64,000 nucleotides of DNA, from assembly GCA_014649555.1 (NCBI GenBank), contig BMTG01000004.1:496001-560000 (forward strand), in the 5' to 3' direction. The notes under the pieces were generated by a model. The model was given only the letters and a program-made list of their open reading frames with translations. It searched no databases and was not told the DNA's origin. A program made the position numbers and the translations under genes. This DNA is from Streptomyces globisporus (lineage in GTDB: Bacteria > Actinomycetota > Actinomycetes > Streptomycetales > Streptomycetaceae). Shown here one piece after another: positions 44,186-52,916 of this stretch. Each line of letters opens with the position of its first letter. Positions within the stretch are counted from its first letter, which is position 1.

Positions 44186-44260
44186 GCCGACCGCACGCGT
44201 ACGTTGCACGGGGCGCAACGCTCATTGCAGATTTTGGTGGCTGCGCGGCAGGATGACCCC

Positions 44261-44926
44261 ATGACCTCCTCCGTGCCGCCCGCCGCGCCCTCCGCCGCAG
44301 CCACCCCCGACGCCTCCGTGCTCGATCTCGCGCCCGTCGTCCCCGTCGTCGTCCTGCACGACGCCGCCGACGCGGTGCCGCTGGCGCGGGCGCTGGTGGC
44401 GGGCGGACTTCCGGCGATCGAGGTGACGCTGCGGACGCCCGCCGCGCTGGAGTCGATCCGGGCCATGGCCGCCGAGGTGCCGGGCGCGGTGGTCGGCGCG
44501 GGCACGGTGATCTCGCCGGAGCACGTCCGGGACACGGTGGCCGCCGGGGCCCGGTTCCTGGTCAGCCCGGGGTGGACCGACGCGCTGCTGGAGGCGATGA
44601 AGGCGTCCGGGCTGCCGTTCCTGCCGGGCGTCTCGACCACCTCCGAGGTGGTGGCCCTGCTGGAGCGCGGGGTGCGGGAGATGAAGTTCTTCCCGGCCGA
44701 GGCGGCGGGCGGCACGGCCTATCTCAAGGCACTGTCGGCACCTCTCCCCCAGGCCCGCTTCTGCCCGACCGGCGGTATCTCGCTCGCCTCCGCGCCCTCC
44801 TATCTCGCGCTGCCCAACGTCGGCTGTGTGGGCGGCAGTTGGATGGTTCCGGGCGATGCGGTCGCGGCGAAGGACTGGGACCGGGTGGCCCGCTTGGCGG
44901 CCGAGGCGGCGGCGCTCGCACCGTAG
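44261..44926 (+). CDS. eda: KDPG/KHG aldolase
   Basis: 221 residues. Class I aldolase cleaving 2-keto-3-deoxy-6-phosphogluconate (or 4-hydroxy-2-oxoglutarate) to pyruvate and an aldehyde. Active-site Glu in IEVTLRTPAALE, Schiff-base Lys in MKFFPAEAAGG, phosphate-binding FCPTGGISLASAPSYLALPNVGCVGGSWMVP. No Entner-Doudoroff dehydratase gene is adjacent. Follows yaaA by 75 nt in the same direction. Confidence 0.92.
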   Translation: MTSSVPPAAPSAAATPDASVLDLAPVVPVVVLHDAADAVPLARALVAGGLPAIEVTLRTPAALESIRAMAAEVPGAVVGAGTVISPEHVRDTVAAGARFLVSPGWTDALLEAMKASGLPFLPGVSTTSEVVALLERGVREMKFFPAEAAGGTAYLKALSAPLPQARFCPTGGISLASAPSYLALPNVGCVGGSWMVPGDAVAAKDWDRVARLAAEAAALAP

Positions 44927-44980
44927 GCGTCCACGCCCGCAGGCATCCGGCCTCGCCGGTCTGTCTCCGACAGCGCGGGA

Positions 44981-45766
44981 TCAGCGCAGGAGTTGCACCG
45001 CGTACAGCCCTCCGACGCCCAGGGCCAGCACCCCCAGCAGCAGCCGCAGCGCCGTTTCCGGCAGGCGCGGCTGGAGGCGGGCGCCCAGGTAGCCGCCGCA
45101 GAGTCCGCCGAGTCCGCAGGCCAGGCCGAGGGACCAGTAGGGCGCGATGTCACCGGTGGTGGTCAGGGACAGCAGCGCGTACGTCCCCGCGCCCACCACC
45201 GAGGTCACGAAGGTGGCGGCGAGCGCGGCCGGGGCGACCTTCGCCACCGGCATACCGCGTCCGACCAGGATCGGGCCGAGGAGTGAGCCGCCGCCGATCC
45301 CGTAGATCCCTCCGGCGACGCCGACCGCCATGGCCAGCCGGGTCACGGCACGGGGCGAGGGCTCCCGCGCCGGGGCCGGGCGGGAGGCGCGGCGCAGGGT
45401 GCGCAGGCAGAGCCAGCCGCCCAACGGCAGCAGCAGGACGGCGATGAGCAGCCGGAACACCGACGGGCCCGGCACCGCGAACACCCGGATCACCGCGCCG
45501 ACGACCACCCCGGGCACGGTGCCCAGGACGAGCAGCCGGGTCAGCGGCCCCCGCAGCGTCCCGGCCCTGTGGTGCCGCAGCAGGGCCCCGGGGCCCGCCA
45601 CCACGTTGTAGAGCAGGTTGGTCGGGGTGACCGCCGGGCTGGGCACGCCGAGCACGCTGACCTGGACCGGCAGGAGGAACACCGCGCCCGAGACGCCCAC
45701 CGGCGCGGTGGCCACGGAGATCAGCAGCCCGGCGGCGAACCCGAGCAGCCCCGTCGGCCAGTCCAT
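44981..45766 (-). CDS. TauE/SafE-family permease (sulfite exporter family)
   Basis: 261 residues with about eight hydrophobic helices. Two repeated family motifs: GFAAGLLISVATAPVGVSGAVFLLPVQ near the N terminus and GIYGIGGGSLLGPILVGRGMPVAKVAPAALAATFVTSVVGAG in the second half. Likely moves a small sulfur-containing or organic anion; substrate unknown. Follows the RNase H fusion gene on the same strand by 15 nt, so it may be the last gene of the Nif3 operon. Confidence 0.88.
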   Translation of the reverse strand: MDWPTGLLGFAAGLLISVATAPVGVSGAVFLLPVQVSVLGVPSPAVTPTNLLYNVVAGPGALLRHHRAGTLRGPLTRLLVLGTVPGVVVGAVIRVFAVPGPSVFRLLIAVLLLPLGGWLCLRTLRRASRPAPAREPSPRAVTRLAMAVGVAGGIYGIGGGSLLGPILVGRGMPVAKVAPAALAATFVTSVVGAGTYALLSLTTTGDIAPYWSLGLACGLGGLCGGYLGARLQPRLPETALRLLLGVLALGVGGLYAVQLLR

Positions 45767-45781
45767 GGGTGCCCGGTCCCG

Positions 45782-47146
45782 CTAGCGCAGGTGCGAGGTG
45801 TCGTTGAGCAGGCGTACGGAGGCGTTGCCGTCCCCGTAGTACGCGACGATGGAGATCGAGGCCGCCGACAGCTCCATCCGGAACAGCGCCTCGGGCGGGG
45901 CCCCGAGGGCGAGCCGGACGAACGTCTTGATCGGCGTCACATGCGTGACCAGCAGGACCGTGCGGCCCGCGTACCGGGCGACGAGCCGGTCCCGGGCGGC
46001 GGCGATCCGCTCGGCGACCTCGGCGAAGCTCTCGCCGCCGCCGGTCGGGGCCGTGTCCGGGGAGGCCAGCCAGGCGGTGAGGTCGTCGCCGTACCGCTCG
46101 CGCACCTCGCCGAAGGTCAGGCCCTCCCACGCGCCGAAGTCCGTCTCGCGCAGGCTCTCGTCGATCCGGACGTCCAGGCCGAGGCGGGCGGCGACGGCGA
46201 CGGCGGTCTCGCGGCAGCGGCGCAGCGGGGAGCTGACGATCTCCTGGACCGTGCCGAGGGCCGCGAAGTGCTCGGCGGCCCGCTCGGCCTGGCCGCGGCC
46301 GACGGCGGAGAGTTCGGGATCGGTGCCGCCGCTTCCGGAGAACCGCTTCTCGGGCGTGAGGGCGGTCTCGCCGTGCCGGAGCAGGACGAGGGTGGCGGGC
46401 GCGCCCAGATCGGGGGCCGCACCCCAGCCGGTCTGCGGAGCCCCGGCGGACTGCTGCGGGGCGGGGTGGGCGTCCGTCGGCTCCCCGCCCGATTCCGTCG
46501 GCTCCCCGCCCGATTCCGTCGGCTCCTCGGCCAGGGAGAAAAGCGCGTCGGCGGCCGGGGCGGCCGTACCGCGGGCCGCAGCCAGCGCCGCGCGGGCCCT
46601 GGCGGCGCCCGCGGCCTGGTCGCCGGGCGGGCCCTGCACCGGCGACGGGGTGCCCGGGGTGCGGGCGGACGGGGTGTCCAGGGCGGCCGTCGAGGCGGAG
46701 GCCTCCCACTGACGGCCGTCGCGCCCCGCGTCCATCGCCTCGTTGGCGAGCCGGTCCGCGTGCTTGTTCTGCGCGCGCGGGATCCACTCGTACGTCACCG
46801 AGGACGGCGGCAGGATCGCGGCGGCGCGAGCCGCCAGCGGCTTCATGTCGGGGTGCTTGATCTTCCAGCGCCCCGACATCTGCTCGACCACCAGCTTGGA
46901 GTCCATCCGGACATGGACCCGCAGCGCCTCCCCCGCGTCCGGGAACAGCGCCTTCGCGGCCGTGAGACCGGCGATCAGGCCCCGGTACTCGGCGACGTTG
47001 TTCGTCGCGACGCCGATGTACTCGGCGGTCTCGGCGAGGGGCTCCCCGGTGACGGGGTCGATGACGACCGCGCCGTAACCGGCGGGCCCCGGGTTGCCCC
47101 GGGAGCCGCCGTCGGCCTCGACCACCACCTGGCGGGCGACGCTCAT
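45782..47146 (-). CDS. bifunctional RNase HI / phosphoglycerate-mutase-like phosphatase
   Basis: 454 residues. N-terminal RNase HI domain (about 1-140): Asp12 in EADGGSRGNPG, Glu53 in NNVAEYRGLIAGL, Asp in RVHVRMDSKLVVEQM. An Ala/Pro/Gly-rich linker follows (about 150-250). C-terminal histidine phosphatase: LVLLRHGETALTPEKRFSG and VLLVTHVTPIKTFVRLAL. Fused proteins of this kind are known in Streptomyces and mycobacteria, where the phosphatase acts on alpha-ribazole phosphate or phosphate esters. The ATG overlaps the upstream stop (TAATG). Confidence 0.93.
   Translation of the reverse strand: MSVARQVVVEADGGSRGNPGPAGYGAVVIDPVTGEPLAETAEYIGVATNNVAEYRGLIAGLTAAKALFPDAGEALRVHVRMDSKLVVEQMSGRWKIKHPDMKPLAARAAAILPPSSVTYEWIPRAQNKHADRLANEAMDAGRDGRQWEASASTAALDTPSARTPGTPSPVQGPPGDQAAGAARARAALAAARGTAAPAADALFSLAEEPTESGGEPTESGGEPTDAHPAPQQSAGAPQTGWGAAPDLGAPATLVLLRHGETALTPEKRFSGSGGTDPELSAVGRGQAERAAEHFAALGTVQEIVSSPLRRCRETAVAVAARLGLDVRIDESLRETDFGAWEGLTFGEVRERYGDDLTAWLASPDTAPTGGGESFAEVAERIAAARDRLVARYAGRTVLLVTHVTPIKTFVRLALGAPPEALFRMELSAASISIVAYYGDGNASVRLLNDTSHLR
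46474..46530. repeat. 21-bp tandem repeat in the RNase H/phosphatase linker
   Basis: Two exact 21-bp units (46474-46494, 46495-46515) and a partial third encode repeated SGGEPTE in the interdomain linker. In-frame length means copy changes would not break the gene. Confidence 0.75.
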
Positions 47147-47889
47147 TACAGGCCCGACTCCGCGGTGCGGACCAGGATGCGGTGGCAGTTCTCGCAGCGC
47201 AGGACCGTCTCGGGGGAGGCGGCCTTCACGTCGCCCACCTCGGCCATGTTCAGCTCCAGGCGGCAGCCCTCGCAGCGGCGCTGGTAGAGCCGGGCCGCGC
47301 CGACCCCGCCCTGCTGGACGCGGAGCTTGTCGTACAGCTTCATCAGGTCGGCGGGGACGACCTCGGCGACGACCTGGCGGTCCTTGGTCACCGTGGCGGC
47401 CTCGGCGTCCAGCTCGGCGGTGGCCGCGTCGCGGCGCGCGGTGGCGTCGTCGACCTTGGCCTGGACGGCGGAGACCCGCTCGGTCAGCTCGGCGACCCGC
47501 TCCTGGGCGGCCTCACGGCGCTCCATGATCTCCAGGACTACGTCCTCCAGGTCGCCCTGGCGCTTGGCGAGCGAGGTGATCTCCCGCTGGAGGCTCTCCA
47601 GGTCCTTGGGCGAGGAGACCGCACCGGAGTCCAGGCGCTGCTGGTCGCGGACGGCGCGCTGGCGCACCTGGTCGACGTCCTGCTCGGCCTTGGTCTGCTC
47701 GCGGGCGGTGTCGCTCTCCTCGGTGGTGGAGGCGACCAGCAGGTCACGCAGCTGCGCGAGGTCGCTGCCGAGCTGCTCGATCTCGGCGTGCTCCGGCAGC
47801 GAGGACCGCTTGTGGGAGAGCTGGGCGAGACGGGTGTCGAGGGCCTGGACGTCGAGAAGTCGGATCTGGTCGGCGGGCGCGGCGTTCAG
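47146..47889 (-). CDS. coiled-coil C4-type zinc-ribbon protein, CTG start
   Basis: 247 residues. Long antiparallel coiled coil (about 12-180, rich in Leu/Glu/Arg: ALDTRLAQLSHKRSSLPEHAEIEQ) and a C-terminal zinc ribbon CEGC...CENC (CRRCEGC-like and LRCENCHRIL). This is the CT398/HSP-like family found with Nif3. No ATG/GTG/TTG fits the conserved beginning NAAPADQIRLLDVQAL; a CTG at 47889 does, lying 7 nt after GGAG and overlapping the Nif3 stop as CTGA. Role unknown; members bind flagellar/secretion ATPase or RNA polymerase partners in other phyla. Confidence 0.85.
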   Translation of the reverse strand: MNAAPADQIRLLDVQALDTRLAQLSHKRSSLPEHAEIEQLGSDLAQLRDLLVASTTEESDTAREQTKAEQDVDQVRQRAVRDQQRLDSGAVSSPKDLESLQREITSLAKRQGDLEDVVLEIMERREAAQERVAELTERVSAVQAKVDDATARRDAATAELDAEAATVTKDRQVVAEVVPADLMKLYDKLRVQQGGVGAARLYQRRCEGCRLELNMAEVGDVKAASPETVLRCENCHRILVRTAESGL

Positions 47890-48722
47890 TTGGGGGCTCC
47901 AGAGGAATGGTGGGTGGTCCAGGGGTCGGTGACCCGCTTCGAGACATGGACCCGAAGGTCCCATCCGTGGCGGTCGGAAAGCGCGTCGAGCTGGGCCGCC
48001 GCCTGCTCGCACCAGGGCCATTCGGTGGCCCAGTGCGCGGCGTCGACGAGGCCGAGCGGCGAGTGCTGCACGGCCTCGGACGCCGGGTGGTGGCGCAGGT
48101 CGGCGGTGAGGAAGGCGTCGACGCCTGCGGCGCGCACGGCGTCGAAGAGGCTGTCACCGGAGCCGCCGCTGACGGCGACGGTGCTCACGAGTGCCTCCGG
48201 GTCGCCCGCCAGCCGGATGCCCTGCGCGGTGGCGGGGAGCCGGGCGGCGGCGCGGGCGGCGAAGGCGGCCAGGGTCTCGGGGTGGTCCAGCTCGCAGATC
48301 CGGCCGAGTCCGCGCCGCCCGGCGGGGTCGGTGGGGTCGGGGACGAGCGGCCCGGTGACGCGCAGGTCGAGGGCGCCGGCGAGGGCGTCGGAGACGCCGG
48401 GGTCGGCGGTGTCGGCGTTGGTGTGCGCGACGTGGAGCGCGATGCCGTGCTTGATGAGGGTGTGGACGACCTTGCCCTTGAAGGTGTCGGCGGCGACCGT
48501 CGTCGTCCCGCGCAGATAGAGCGGGTGGTGGGTGACGATCAACTGCGCGCCGAGCTCCAGGGCCTCGTCGGCGATCTCGTGGACCGGGTCGACGGCGAAC
48601 AGCACCCGGTCGATCTCCGCGTCCGGGTCGCCGCAGACCGTCCCGACCGCGTCCCATCCCTCGGCCCGCTCGGGGGGCCAGAGGGCGTCGAGGGCGGCGA
48701 TGACTTCAGACAGACGGGGCAC
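47886..48722 (-). CDS. Nif3-family dinuclear-metal hexameric protein
   Basis: 278 residues. NIF3 signatures: WDAVGTVCGDPDAEIDRVLFAVD, metal-binding QLIVTHHPLYLRG (His-His), ALHVAHTNADTADPGVSDALA and the late DAFLTADLRHHPASEA and VDAAHWATEW. Known as a conserved toroidal protein (YbgI/GTP cyclohydrolase-I-type superfamily) whose biochemical role is still uncertain. First gene of a coupled minus-strand operon: Nif3, zinc-ribbon protein, RNase H/phosphatase, perhaps the TauE permease. Confidence 0.92.
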   Translation of the reverse strand: MPRLSEVIAALDALWPPERAEGWDAVGTVCGDPDAEIDRVLFAVDPVHEIADEALELGAQLIVTHHPLYLRGTTTVAADTFKGKVVHTLIKHGIALHVAHTNADTADPGVSDALAGALDLRVTGPLVPDPTDPAGRRGLGRICELDHPETLAAFAARAAARLPATAQGIRLAGDPEALVSTVAVSGGSGDSLFDAVRAAGVDAFLTADLRHHPASEAVQHSPLGLVDAAHWATEWPWCEQAAAQLDALSDRHGWDLRVHVSKRVTDPWTTHHSSGAPN

Positions 48723-49010
48723 GGAGGAAAGGCTACCTGTCCGGGGTGGTCCGCCGCCCTTGGCCGCCGGACCTGTACGCCAGGACCGGCGGCCGGAGGG
48801 CGAATCGTTACTGCATCCTCCTCGTCATCAGCCTCGCCGGACCCGCGCGGAAGGGTCCTCGGCGGGCCGCACCGAGGACTCCGCAGCACACTCACCCCTG
48901 CCGCCTCAGGAGAATCCGGGCATCGCCACCCTTATGTGTGAAGTGCGGTGGCTCGTGTTGTTCGGCTGGAAGTGCGAAAACTAGCTTTCGTAGCCGGAGG
49001 TGACGAGTCC

Positions 49011-50369
49011 ATGACTGCCTGTGCCATCGAGGGGGGATCCGCCGGGGCCGCCGCGACGGCGGACCCGGAAGCGGAACCCGAACCGGAAGAGCCCGGTGAG
49101 CCCGCCGAGGCGGACGGCTCCGGCCTGCTGCCCGAATCCGTCGCGGACGAGAACGCCGCGGAAGCCGGGGAGGCCGAAGAAGCGGAAGCGCCGTCCAGGG
49201 AGGCCGACGCACGGCCGAACGCCGACGACGTACCGGCCGACGACGCACCGCTCCCCCGCGGCTTCACGCTCACCGCGGACGGCGCCTATGCCGCCCGGCT
49301 CACCGCCGCTCCCGGGCCGCCGGGCGAGCGCGCCTGGTATCCCGAGCGGTGGACGCTGGACGGGCCCGAGCCGTACGCGGTACCCCTCCCCCTCGACCAG
49401 CCCGAGGAGCCGGACTCCGAGGTGGCCCCGCTCGCCGACGGGCGGGTGCTGATCCGGCGGAGGGTGGCGGACCGGCAGATGTTCTCGCTGCTCTACCCGA
49501 CCGGGCCCGGGACCGGCGAACTCCTGCTGGGCGCGGTCGGGTGCGCGGAGATGACCCTGCTGCCGCCGTCGCCGGACGGCCGGTGCGTGTACGCCCTGGC
49601 GGCCGACGAGGACCACGCGTCGCTGTGGCTGGTGGCGGGGGGCGCGTTCGGGCCCGAGGAGGTCGCACGGATTCCCGGGCGCTGCTCGGGCGGGGTGTGG
49701 CTGGACCGGGCGGGCCGGATGCTGGCGCTGGACCGGCAGGAGCCGGGCGGTGGGCCGGTCAAGGCGGTCGCCGTCGACCTCGGGCGACAGGGTGAGATGA
49801 CGCCGCTGCTCCAGATCGCGCCGGGGAGCGACGACCGGCTGCTGCTCGCGGACCCGGACAGCGGGCTGCTGCTGCTCCGCTCCGACGCCCCGGGCCACGA
49901 CCGGCTCGGCTGGGGCGTGCTGGGGAGCTGCCTGCCCGTGAGGTTCCCCGAGTGCCTGCGCCTCGCGGACGTGGCGGTGACGCCGTTCGCGGTGCAGCCG
50001 GGCCAGATGCTGATGCCGGAGAGCTGCGCGGTGGCGCTGCGGATCGACGGGGCGCCGGGCAGCTGGGTGGGCGTGTGGCGTCCGGCGGGCCGGCAACTGC
50101 ACCAGTTCGCGGCCCCGTTGGGCTGGGTGCCGGGCGCCGGGTACTGGAGCCGGGACGCTGTGCTGCACCTGCCGTACGCGAACGGGGCGACGCCCTGCGG
50201 CGTGGCGCTGGTGAATGCCCCCGAGGACGTGGAACCCTCCCGCCTGACCGGCTCCACGGGTGGCGGGGAAGGTGGAGGGGAACCGTCCGCCGCCGATGCC
50301 GCTCCTGTTGTGTGTAAGCCCGTTCCGTTGGGGCAGGCGCCTCTGCACGGAGCCGCTCGACCTGATTGA
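49011..50369 (+). CDS. conserved hypothetical protein with acidic N terminus and propeller-like body
   Basis: 452 residues. ATG at 49011 follows the textbook ribosome binding site GGAGGTGA; an earlier GTG at 48948 is not preferred. Residues 10-75 are a low-complexity Glu/Ala/Pro stretch; the rest is strand-rich with repeated phrases (PLADGRVLIRRRVADRQMFSLLYP, PSPDGRCVYALAADEDHASLWLVAGG, LDRAGRMLALDRQEPGGG) suggesting a WD40/beta-propeller fold. No signal peptide. The function is unknown; the exact C-terminal tail KPVPLGQAPLHGAARPD looks specific to the group. Confidence 0.72.
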   Translation: MTACAIEGGSAGAAATADPEAEPEPEEPGEPAEADGSGLLPESVADENAAEAGEAEEAEAPSREADARPNADDVPADDAPLPRGFTLTADGAYAARLTAAPGPPGERAWYPERWTLDGPEPYAVPLPLDQPEEPDSEVAPLADGRVLIRRRVADRQMFSLLYPTGPGTGELLLGAVGCAEMTLLPPSPDGRCVYALAADEDHASLWLVAGGAFGPEEVARIPGRCSGGVWLDRAGRMLALDRQEPGGGPVKAVAVDLGRQGEMTPLLQIAPGSDDRLLLADPDSGLLLLRSDAPGHDRLGWGVLGSCLPVRFPECLRLADVAVTPFAVQPGQMLMPESCAVALRIDGAPGSWVGVWRPAGRQLHQFAAPLGWVPGAGYWSRDAVLHLPYANGATPCGVALVNAPEDVEPSRLTGSTGGGEGGGEPSAADAAPVVCKPVPLGQAPLHGAARPD

Positions 50370-50499
50370 ATTCGGGGCCTGGGCTACGCGACCGTTCCGG
50401 GCGGGTACCGACGGTGACCGGGTCGGGATGACGGTGGCGGGGCTTGCGACACACGTAGGCGCGACACAAGCAAGCGATCACAACGGGGTGACTTCCCAC

Positions 50500-50670
50500 A
50501 TGTCCGAGACACGGACCGACACGACCCAGCAGCGCCCGACGGGGGCGGACGAGGGGACGGGAACTGGTGGTTCCGGAAGGCACCGAGGGGGTGCGTCGGC
50601 GGAGAACACGTCGGTGCAGCCGCACGGCCGCCACCGCCGGCCCGCCGAAGCGCAGTCCACGGCGGCCTGA
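50500..50670 (+). CDS. small Gly/Thr/Arg-rich conserved protein
   Basis: 56 residues beginning MSETRTDTTQQRPTGADEG, low complexity, polar and likely disordered, ending RRPAEAQSTAA. GGGGTGA lies upstream of the ATG at 50500. It follows the propeller-like gene by 130 nt and is followed by a very strong terminator, supporting a real transcript. Function unknown. Confidence 0.55.
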   Translation: MSETRTDTTQQRPTGADEGTGTGGSGRHRGGASAENTSVQPHGRHRRPAEAQSTAA

Positions 50671-50693
50671 ACCGCCGGGCAGTGCACTGCGGA

Positions 50694-50729
50694 GGGCCCG
50701 GACCGGCGGACGACCGCCGGTCCGGGCCC
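50694..50729 (+). terminator. 16-bp perfect hairpin terminator
   Basis: GGGCCCGGACCGGCGG (50694-50709) and CCGCCGGTCCGGGCCC (50714-50729) pair perfectly around the 4-nt loop ACGA. It ends the small-protein transcript and lies before the convergent SDR gene, so it may serve both. Confidence 0.85.
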
Positions 50730-50809
50730 TCCTGTGCGTACACGCCCCTCCCGTGCGTACCGGGGATTCGGCTACGCACCGGGGCTTCGGCCAGGTACAG
50801 GGGATACGG

Positions 50810-51757
50810 CTAGCGCCGCTTCAGCCCCAGCACTTCGGCGGCGGCGAACGTCTCGTTCGGCGGCCGGTCCGCGTAGTACGGGGTGAGCAGTTCGTCGAGC
50901 TCCGCGAAGGTGAACGTCTCCTTCGCCGCGTCGAACCGGGCGGCCACCCTCGGCCGTTCGACGACGGCGACCATCCCCCCGTGGACGACGAGCAGTTGAC
51001 CGTTGACCCCGGCCGCCGCCGGTGAGGCGAGATAGCCGACGAGCGGGGAGACGTGCTCGGGCGCCAGCGGGTCGAGGGTGCCGTCCGCCGGTTCCTGGAA
51101 GCCCGCGAAGACGTCCTCGGTCATCCGGGTCCGGGCGCGCGGGCAGATCGCGTTGGCCGTGACGCCGTACTTGGCGAGGGCGAGCGCGGTGGAGGTGGTG
51201 AGCCCGACGATGCCGCCCTTGGCCGCCGCGTAGTTGGGCTGGCCCGCCGAGCCCGCGAGGAACGCCTCCGACGAGGTGTTGACGATCCGCCCGTAGACCG
51301 GGGCGCCGGTGGCCTTGGAGCGGGCGCGCCAGTGGGCGGCGGCGAAGTGCGTGGTGTTGAAGTGGCCCTTGAGGTGGACGCGGACCACCGAGTCCCATTC
51401 CTCCTCGGTCATCGAGAAGACCATCCGGTCGCGCAGGATGCCCGCGTTGTTGACCAGGATGTCGAGCCGGCCGTGGGCGGAGATCGCCGACTCGACCAGC
51501 TCGCGGCCCTGTTCGTGGTCGGAGACGTCGCCGAGATGGGCGACGGCCCGGCCGCCTGCCGCACGGATCTCGGCGGCGACCTCCTCGGCGGGGGCGGCGG
51601 ACGCCTCTCCGGAACCGTCCCGGCCGGGCTGCCCGTAGTCGTTGACGACGACGGCCGCGCCGAGCCGGGCCAGTTCGAGGGCTTCGGCGCGGCCGAGGCC
51701 ACGGCCCGCGCCGGTGACGATCGCGGACAGCCCGTCCAGCGGGAGGGGAAGTGACAT
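50810..51757 (-). CDS. SDR 3-hydroxyacyl-CoA dehydrogenase-like (MFE-2/ChsB1 type)
   Basis: 315 residues. Third step of a beta-oxidation cycle by family: NAD-dependent oxidation of a 3-hydroxyacyl-CoA. IVTGAGRGLGRAEALELARLGAAVVVNDYG is the cofactor site and the GRAxALxxA...NDxG pattern is typical of the dehydrogenase part of peroxisomal multifunctional enzyme 2 and mycobacterial ChsB1. Active site: IVNTSSEAFLAG (Ser) and YAAAKGGIVG (Tyr, Lys). ATG at 51757, overlapping a GTG one codon earlier. Last gene of the MaoC-ADH-SDR operon. Confidence 0.85.
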   Translation of the reverse strand: MSLPLPLDGLSAIVTGAGRGLGRAEALELARLGAAVVVNDYGQPGRDGSGEASAAPAEEVAAEIRAAGGRAVAHLGDVSDHEQGRELVESAISAHGRLDILVNNAGILRDRMVFSMTEEEWDSVVRVHLKGHFNTTHFAAAHWRARSKATGAPVYGRIVNTSSEAFLAGSAGQPNYAAAKGGIVGLTTSTALALAKYGVTANAICPRARTRMTEDVFAGFQEPADGTLDPLAPEHVSPLVGYLASPAAAGVNGQLLVVHGGMVAVVERPRVAARFDAAKETFTFAELDELLTPYYADRPPNETFAAAEVLGLKRR

Positions 51758-51791
51758 CACGGTCCTCGGCTTCCTCGGATGCGGGCGGGGT

Positions 51792-52868
51792 TCAGAGCTC
51801 GATGCAGGTACGCAGTGCCTCGCCCGTGCGCATCTGGTCCAGGGCGTCGTTGATCCCGTCCAGCCGGACCCGGTGGGTGATCATCGACTCCAGGTCGATG
51901 CGGCCCGCCCGCCAGAGCGCGATGGCCCGCTCGTAGGAGCGCAGGACGTCCCCTCCCCCGTACATGGAGGGCAGGATGCGCTTCTCGTCGAAGAACAGCT
52001 CGAACATGTTGACCTGGAAGGTGTCGTCCATGGCCCCGGCCCCGACGACGCAGAGCGTGCCGCCGCGACGGGTGTTCTCGTAGGCGGTGCGGGCGGTGGC
52101 GGACTTGCCGACGACCTCGAAGACGTAGTCGAAGCCCTCGCCGCCGGTGATGCGCTGCTTGGCGTCGGCCAGTTCGCCCGGGGCGACCGCCTCGGTGGCA
52201 CCGAAGCGGAGGGCGGCCTCGCGGCGGGAGGCGACCGGGTCGACGGCGACGATCTGGGCCGCGCCCTGGACCCGGGCGCCCTGGATCGTGGAGATGCCGA
52301 CACCGCCGCAGCCGATCACCGCGACCGACGAACCGGCTTCCACCTGGGCGGTGTTGATGGCCGCGCCGAGGCCGGTGGTGACTCCGCAGCCGATCAGGGC
52401 GGCGATCTCGAACGGTACGTCGTCGGGGATCGGTACCGCGCAGCCCGCGCCGACGACGACCTCCTCGGTGAAGGTGCCGGTGCCCGCGAAGCCGAAGACG
52501 TCGCCGCCGGGGCGTTTGAAGTTGGGGGTGCCCGCGTTCATGAAGCCCGCCAGGCACAGGTGGGTCTGGCCGCGCTTGCAGGACGGACAGTCCCCGCAGG
52601 CGGGCAGCCAGCAGACGAGGACCCGGTCGCCGGCGCTCAGCCCGGTCACCCCGTCGCCGACGTCGACGACCTCGCCCGCGCCCTCGTGGCCGGGGATGAA
52701 GGGGGCGGGCTGCGGGAGGACGCCGCTCATCGCGGAGACGTCGGAGTGGCAGAGGCCGGTGGCCCGGATGCGGAGCTTGACCTTCCCCGGGCCGAAGCCC
52801 ACCGCCTCGACGTCGTCGAGGACTTCGAGCTTCTCCTGGCCTATCTCGTGCAGTACGGCTGCGCGCAT
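51792..52868 (-). CDS. zinc-dependent medium-chain alcohol dehydrogenase
   Basis: 358 residues. Catalytic zinc ligands in GLCHSDVSAMSG and PGHEGAGEV; structural zinc Cys cluster CGDCPSCKRGQTHLC; NAD site VAVIGCGGVGISTIQGA. Closest in style to mycobacterial MDR alcohol dehydrogenases with the PGHEGAGEVVDVGDGVT pattern. Sits between hydratase and SDR genes (48-nt and 34-nt gaps), so it probably oxidises an alcohol or aldehyde group on the same lipid substrate. Confidence 0.9.
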   Translation of the reverse strand: MRAAVLHEIGQEKLEVLDDVEAVGFGPGKVKLRIRATGLCHSDVSAMSGVLPQPAPFIPGHEGAGEVVDVGDGVTGLSAGDRVLVCWLPACGDCPSCKRGQTHLCLAGFMNAGTPNFKRPGGDVFGFAGTGTFTEEVVVGAGCAVPIPDDVPFEIAALIGCGVTTGLGAAINTAQVEAGSSVAVIGCGGVGISTIQGARVQGAAQIVAVDPVASRREAALRFGATEAVAPGELADAKQRITGGEGFDYVFEVVGKSATARTAYENTRRGGTLCVVGAGAMDDTFQVNMFELFFDEKRILPSMYGGGDVLRSYERAIALWRAGRIDLESMITHRVRLDGINDALDQMRTGEALRTCIEL

Positions 52869-52916
52869 GGGTGGGACTCCCTCGATTCGGCTGCCAAGAA
52901 AGAGTGCTGCTGGGAT

